Shown here one piece after another: positions 12,433-15,238 of a stretch of 15,238 nt of DNA (the first letter of the stretch is position 1; every line of letters begins with the position of its first letter). The position numbers and the translations under genes are program-made. The stretch covers positions 1-15,238 of the forward strand of contig JAUVIW010000012.1 in the NCBI GenBank assembly GCA_030592525.1, given 5' to 3'. This DNA comes from an archaeon. Its GTDB lineage: Archaea; B1Sed10-29; WALL01. The notes beneath the pieces were generated by a model. The model was not told where the DNA came from. It ran no database searches and saw only the letters and a list, made by a program, of their open reading frames with translations.

Positions 12433-12911
12433 TGCCCAAGGAAATGAAGTACGACCCGAAGAAGGCCAGCCACATCTTCGAGCACAAGAAAAATATTGGC
12501 TTCAAGGAGCATGAGGCAATGGCAACTGAGATGGCAAAGATAATTGCGGAGCATGAGGGCCTTGACAAGCATGATTCCATTGAGCATCGCGGCATCTCGG
12601 ACATTGAGGAGGCTGACGGCAAGCAAGTCATCAAGTACCACGTCGCGCTATGCCGCGGGCCATTGTTTCCTGTGGCGCATTTGCACTTCTCCTTATCGCC
12701 TGAAGGCGAGCTGAAGGTCGTGCACCTTGATAACTTTTCTGCAGACAAGAACGTAATCGACACCATTGATGAGGGCAACGAGCTTCTTAGCATCATGAAC
12801 AACGAGGAGCTGGGCATGGCGAAGCGCGAGAAGGCCGCGGAGAAGATAGATTCCGTGTTCAAGCGGTTTCGCAAGCTCACCGGCGACGACGATGGGCAGG
12901 AAACGAATTAA
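12432..12911 (+). CDS. Uncharacterised protein, 159 aa
   Basis: I do not recognise this protein. The preferred start is GTG 12432-12434, which overlaps the previous stop by one base; ATG 12444 in the same frame is an alternative, giving 155 residues. A His/Glu-rich N-terminal helical part (HIFEHKKNIGFKEHEAMATE) leads into strands (KQVIKYHVALC, PVAHLHFSLSPEGELKVVHL) and a C-terminal helix (AAEKIDSVFKRFRKLTG). The strand-rich core looks like a small alpha/beta domain with no visible catalytic motif. It has no membrane segment. It lies between the Cys-rich protein and thymidylate kinase and is probably transcribed with the former. A small palindrome at 12696-12709 lies within the coding sequence. 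Confidence 0.75.
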   Translation: MPKEMKYDPKKASHIFEHKKNIGFKEHEAMATEMAKIIAEHEGLDKHDSIEHRGISDIEEADGKQVIKYHVALCRGPLFPVAHLHFSLSPEGELKVVHLDNFSADKNVIDTIDEGNELLSIMNNEELGMAKREKAAEKIDSVFKRFRKLTGDDDGQETN

Positions 12912-12938
12912 TACCCCTTATCCGTAATCATGTGATAG

Positions 12939-13529
12939 GTGTTTACTACGGACCCACTATTCATTGCATTCGAGGGCTTGGACGGCTCTGGCCAGAGCAC
13001 GCAGGCTGAATTGCTTGCCGCCAGGATGAACCCTGGCTCAAAGGTCGTTTTGACAAAGGAGCCGACAAACAACTTGATTGGCGGCCTCATCCGTGGCCAG
13101 CTCACACACGACTGGTCCTCGACACCTGAGTGCCTCCAGCTCTTGTTCGCTGCTGACCGCGCGCATCACCTGGGGCGCCTGATTAACCCAGCTCTTGAGA
13201 AGGGCCACCATGTGATAACTGACCGCTTCATGTTTTCAACAATGGCTTTCGGCGGCATAGACATGGATATGGATTGGCTCAAGCAATTGAACTCAAAGTT
13301 CCGCTTGCCTGACCACATAATTTTCCTTGATGTTCCTCCTGAGGTGTGCATCAAGCGCATGGAAAAGTCACGCTTCGAGTTCGAGCTCTTCGAACAGCGC
13401 GAAAAGCTGAAGAAGGTTCGCGAGAACTACATCACGCTCTCAAAGGAGTACGATAACTTCCATGTCATTGACGGCAATGACTACAAGGAAAAGGTCCACT
13501 TGAGCATCGTGGAGGTGCTTGGATTATGA
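12939..13529 (+). CDS. tmk: Thymidylate kinase-like protein with altered P-loop
   Basis: Thymidylate kinase phosphorylates dTMP to dTDP with ATP. This 196-residue protein has the family P-loop region FEGLDGSGQST (11-21), the EPTNN segment (41-45), the DR motif (95-96, in VITDRFMFS) that contacts dTMP, a DVPPEVCIKRM strand-helix, and a LID-like segment before VRENYITL. The P-loop has Gln19 in place of the usual Lys (codon 12993-12995), so activity cannot be assumed. The GTG start at 12939 has only a weak RBS; ttaata at about 12908-12913 is 27 bases upstream, so leaderless initiation is likely. The stop overlaps the adenosine-specific kinase start as ATGA. Confidence 0.88.
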   Translation: MFTTDPLFIAFEGLDGSGQSTQAELLAARMNPGSKVVLTKEPTNNLIGGLIRGQLTHDWSSTPECLQLLFAADRAHHLGRLINPALEKGHHVITDRFMFSTMAFGGIDMDMDWLKQLNSKFRLPDHIIFLDVPPEVCIKRMEKSRFEFELFEQREKLKKVRENYITLSKEYDNFHVIDGNDYKEKVHLSIVEVLGL

Positions 13530-14017
13530 ACACTACTGAATATCACATTGAGATGGATGGCAACAGGCAGCTCATCATCGGGCAGGGCAACTTTTCGTTC
13601 AAGACCATTGATGACATCGCCCGCACCTTGATTGCATCGGTGCCCAACTTGAAAGTTGGCGTTGCGATGAACGATGGTGGCTCTAAGGTCACGCGCACTT
13701 CCGGGAACGACGAGGCTCTTATCCAGGAAGCCGCGAAGCACGCAAACTCCATCGGCGCCGGCCACGTTTTCATTGCACTTATCGACAACGCTTTTCCCAT
13801 CAACGTGCTGAATGACTTGTGGCTCGTGCCCGGCGTGTGCCGCGTGCTTGTCGCGACCGCGAACCCCGTGGACGTCCTCATCGCTGAAACCAATCAAGGC
13901 TGCGCTGTTATCGGCTGCGTTGACGGCTTCAAGACTGGCGAGGGTGACATAGAGGACGAGCTCGCGCGCACCGAGCGCCGCAAGAAGCTCGCTGGCTTCG
14001 GCTACAAGCTGGGCTAA
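13526..14017 (+). CDS. Adenosine-specific kinase (PF04008 family)
   Basis: This 163-residue protein matches the archaeal/bacterial adenosine-specific kinase family throughout: LIIGQGNFSFKTIDDIARTL, then SVPNLKVGVAMND, GNDEALIQEAAKHANSIGAGHVFI, FPINVLN and VCRVLVATANPVDVLIAETNQG, with the usual C-terminal FGYKL. The family fold is a compact alpha/beta trimer that binds adenosine or AMP. The catalytic assignment rests on limited work on family members and could be wrong for this one. The ATG overlaps the tmk stop, so both are nucleotide-salvage-type genes in a coupled pair. It converges on tRNA-Leu(GAG) 11 bases downstream. Confidence 0.88.
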   Translation: MNTTEYHIEMDGNRQLIIGQGNFSFKTIDDIARTLIASVPNLKVGVAMNDGGSKVTRTSGNDEALIQEAAKHANSIGAGHVFIALIDNAFPINVLNDLWLVPGVCRVLVATANPVDVLIAETNQGCAVIGCVDGFKTGEGDIEDELARTERRKKLAGFGYKLG

Positions 14018-14028
14018 GGGTGCTACGG

Positions 14029-14114
14029 CGCTGGGGACGGGATTTGAACCCGCGTGGCCACCATAGCTAGCTGGCCCTCAACCAGCCCCATTAACCGGGC
14101 TCTGGCACCCCAGC
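14029..14114 (-). tRNA. tRNA-Leu (anticodon GAG), no encoded CCA
   Basis: On the minus strand the acceptor gctgggg (14114-14108) pairs with ccccagc (14036-14030). Anticodon arm gctgg-ttgaggg-ccagc gives GAG at 34-36. A long variable arm (tagctatggtggcc) marks class II, and the T arm is gcggg-ttcaaat-cccgt. The base after the acceptor is G, followed by CCG, so CCA is not encoded and the discriminator is not the usual A of leucine tRNAs. A TATA-like cttaaac lies about 35-40 bases upstream (14145-14153). Confidence 0.88.
14060..14085 (-). repeat. Anticodon/variable-arm repeat, copy inside tRNA-Leu(GAG)
   Basis: This 26-base segment of the tRNA matches 14214-14239 at 23 of 26 positions. The three differences are adjacent (ccc to ttt on the plus strand) in the anticodon loop. 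Confidence 0.85.
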
Positions 14115-14213
14115 AGCATTAATTCTTAACAACGCAGTGTTTAAGTTGCTTGTCACTAGGGTATGCCGAGAAAATCACAAGCGTTAAATAGGTGGACGCG
14201 CACTACTTCAGTT

Positions 14214-14239
14214 ACCATAGCTAGCTGGTTTTCAACCAG
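14214..14239 (-). repeat. Partial tRNA-Leu copy (anticodon arm and variable arm)
   Basis: Only the anticodon arm and the start of the variable arm are copied; no acceptor, D or T arm is present, so it cannot be a tRNA. In the copy the anticodon position reads GAA on the minus strand. Confidence 0.8.
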
Positions 14240-14256
14240 TCTCTTTTTTTCTTTTT
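14225..14256 (+). terminator. Hairpin plus T-tract to the right of the tmk operon
   Basis: ctggtt-ttc-aaccag (14225-14239) is a 6-bp hairpin followed by tctctttttttcttttt. On the plus strand this has the form of an intrinsic terminator for transcripts coming from tmk and adenosine-specific kinase. It is built from the partial tRNA copy. Confidence 0.5.
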
Positions 14257-14322
14257 ACTGTGCTTAGTTTAAGCTAGTTTCTAATAAGATTTGCCGAGGA
14301 TATGCATATGGTTAAGCGTAGA

Positions 14323-14946
14323 TTAACTTAGCTCTTCAGGCAGCTCTGCAACCGACGCAATTACTTCTGCGCCATTGAAATCCTCGCGCTTTGAGAACCC
14401 CGTGAGCACGCCGATGAACCTTATGCCTGCGCTGTTGCACGCCATCTCGTCCATCACTGAGTCGCCGACATACACAGCGCTGTCCTTCTGGATGCCTTTG
14501 CTTTCCAGCAATCGTAGCGCGCTGTCGAACACCCCCTTGTTTGGCTTCACCACTCCATTTGTGTCCTCCCCGTGTATGAAGTCGAACACGCTGGTGTTGA
14601 AGCCGCATTCTTCGAGGTAGCTGACTGCGTTCCGTGTTTCATTCCCTGTGACAATCCCGACAACGTACTTTTCCTTCAGCCTCTCAACCGTTTTCATGGC
14701 ACCCGGAATTGCCTTGCACTTGGCGTACGGCAGGCTCCGGAACACGCGCTTGAACTCCTCGATGTCCACGCCTGGCCACATGCTCTCAATGGCTTCTTCC
14801 CAGCTCCCCGGCTTGGACGCGTAGTCCTTGAAATGCACTTCAGGCAGTTTCATCTTCCTCGCGGCCTCGAAGTGCCTGTCGAATATCATGCCGCAGCTGT
14901 CTATGAGCGTGCCGTCAATGTCCAGTATCACGGCCTTGACAGTCAT
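14323..14946 (-). CDS. HAD-superfamily phosphatase, phosphoglycolate phosphatase-like
   Basis: All four HAD motifs are present in this 207-residue protein: motif I DIDGT (Asp9 nucleophile, Asp11), motif II VTGN (Thr100), motif III Lys134 in KPNKGVF, and motif IV GDSVMDE (Asp162, Asp166). A helical C1-type cap lies at about residues 18-85, as in phosphoglycolate phosphatase and beta-phosphoglucomutase relatives. It should dephosphorylate a small metabolite, but the substrate is not determined by these motifs. The ATG overlaps the stop of the upstream HD-like gene as ATGA, indicating a coupled pair. The length is usual for the family. Confidence 0.9.
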   Translation of the reverse strand: MTVKAVILDIDGTLIDSCGMIFDRHFEAARKMKLPEVHFKDYASKPGSWEEAIESMWPGVDIEEFKRVFRSLPYAKCKAIPGAMKTVERLKEKYVVGIVTGNETRNAVSYLEECGFNTSVFDFIHGEDTNGVVKPNKGVFDSALRLLESKGIQKDSAVYVGDSVMDEMACNSAGIRFIGVLTGFSKREDFNGAEVIASVAELPEELS

Positions 14947-15238
14947 TCAATCACCCGCCTGATGAATTCCCTCGTGTACGCCAGCTGCGGCCGCGCGATT
15001 TCCTTCGCGGTTTTCGTGTAGAACCATGCGTCCAGAAGGCTGTCATCGCTGGAGAAGTCGCAGGGCTTCATCCCAAGCTCTTCGGTTGTGGTTATGTAGT
15101 GCTTTGCAGCATCAACCATTGAGTAGTTGTTTTGCCCCATTATCACGAACCATCTTGCGAGTCCCTTTGGCCCGAACGCGTCCAGCTTGTCCGCGTCCCA
15201 AAGCAGCTTGTCCTCAAGCACTTCCGGCTTCGGGCAGC
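14943..15238 (-). CDS. HD-domain-like phosphohydrolase, C-terminal part
   Basis: The frame is open to the window edge, so the N-terminus lies outside; a GTG at 15219-15221 is internal, not the start. The visible 98 residues begin with LEDKLLWDADKLDAFGPKGLARW, the pattern of the late aspartate motif of HD-superfamily hydrolases (D-A-D-x-L-D-x-x-G-x-x-G-x-x-R). Helices with a Tyr/Trp-rich stretch and an RRVIE end follow. The His-Asp metal motif would be upstream. It is coupled by ATGA overlap to the HAD phosphatase, so the two may act on related phosphorylated metabolites; that link is inference from gene order. Confidence 0.72.
   Translation of the reverse strand, partial: CPKPEVLEDKLLWDADKLDAFGPKGLARWFVIMGQNNYSMVDAAKHYITTTEELGMKPCDFSSDDSLLDAWFYTKTAKEIARPQLAYTREFIRRVIE

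Noticed and set aside
14300..14309. atatgcatat palindrome near the HAD gene 3' end
   Set aside because: It is short, AT-rich and not repeated elsewhere in the window; this is expected by chance.
1..15238. CRISPR array, IS element, transposase or integrase
   Set aside because: No regularly spaced repeats and no transposase or recombinase motifs were seen in any frame examined.

Overview
The window looks like part of an archaeal chromosome. The protein evidence is a RIO1 kinase, ribosomal protein eL40, a possible eL41, an adenosine-specific kinase and a UPF/MJ0586-type HTH regulator. The DNA evidence is TATA boxes placed 22-30 bases before many start codons, often giving leaderless mRNAs. Two of the three tRNAs encode CCA. 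Coding is dense on both strands, with several ATGA overlaps. The small genome style and many orphan genes would suit a DPANN-type archaeon, but that placement is inference; no single gene proves it.

Left part (1-2257): the N-terminal part of a RIO1 kinase (minus), a tiny Cys-rich zinc-ribbon gene, a Nudix hydrolase coupled to a membrane-anchored winged-helix protein (both minus), and a radical SAM activase-like gene divergent from them across one shared TATA region.

Accessory segment (2267-3856): two AT-richer plus-strand genes, a divergent TraB/Tiki-like protein and an orphan basic protein, lie between the 3' end of the radical SAM gene and the convergent 3' end of a membrane-anchored disordered protein. 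Between the two inserted genes is a 77-base composite, made of the last 10 codons of the membrane-protein gene joined directly to the last 11 codons, stop and TATA box of the radical SAM gene. All coding differences from the native copies are synonymous. The layout A-geneX-BA-geneY-B is what repeated capture of cassettes at one hotspot would leave, and is the most unusual feature here.

Middle (4826-10916): an unidentified structured element closed by a perfect 10-bp helix (4902-5030), a winged-helix regulator with a likely autoregulatory operator, then a minus-strand run: eL40, HTH regulator, methyltransferase-like protein, PEP synthase and a GNAT acetyltransferase. The PEP synthase carries a Pro/Ala-rich tail of about 185 residues ending in a small zinc ribbon.

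Right part (10917-15238): tRNA-Glu(UUC), a 36-residue very basic protein, tRNA-Leu(UAG), a metallo-beta-lactamase-fold hydrolase, a Cys-rich DUF6485-like protein, an orphan, thymidylate kinase coupled to adenosine-specific kinase, tRNA-Leu(GAG), a HAD phosphatase and the C-terminal part of an HD-type protein. Partial copies of tRNA-Glu and tRNA-Leu lie close to the intact genes. No IS, transposase, integrase gene or CRISPR array was seen. No stretch over 300 bases lacks a gene.
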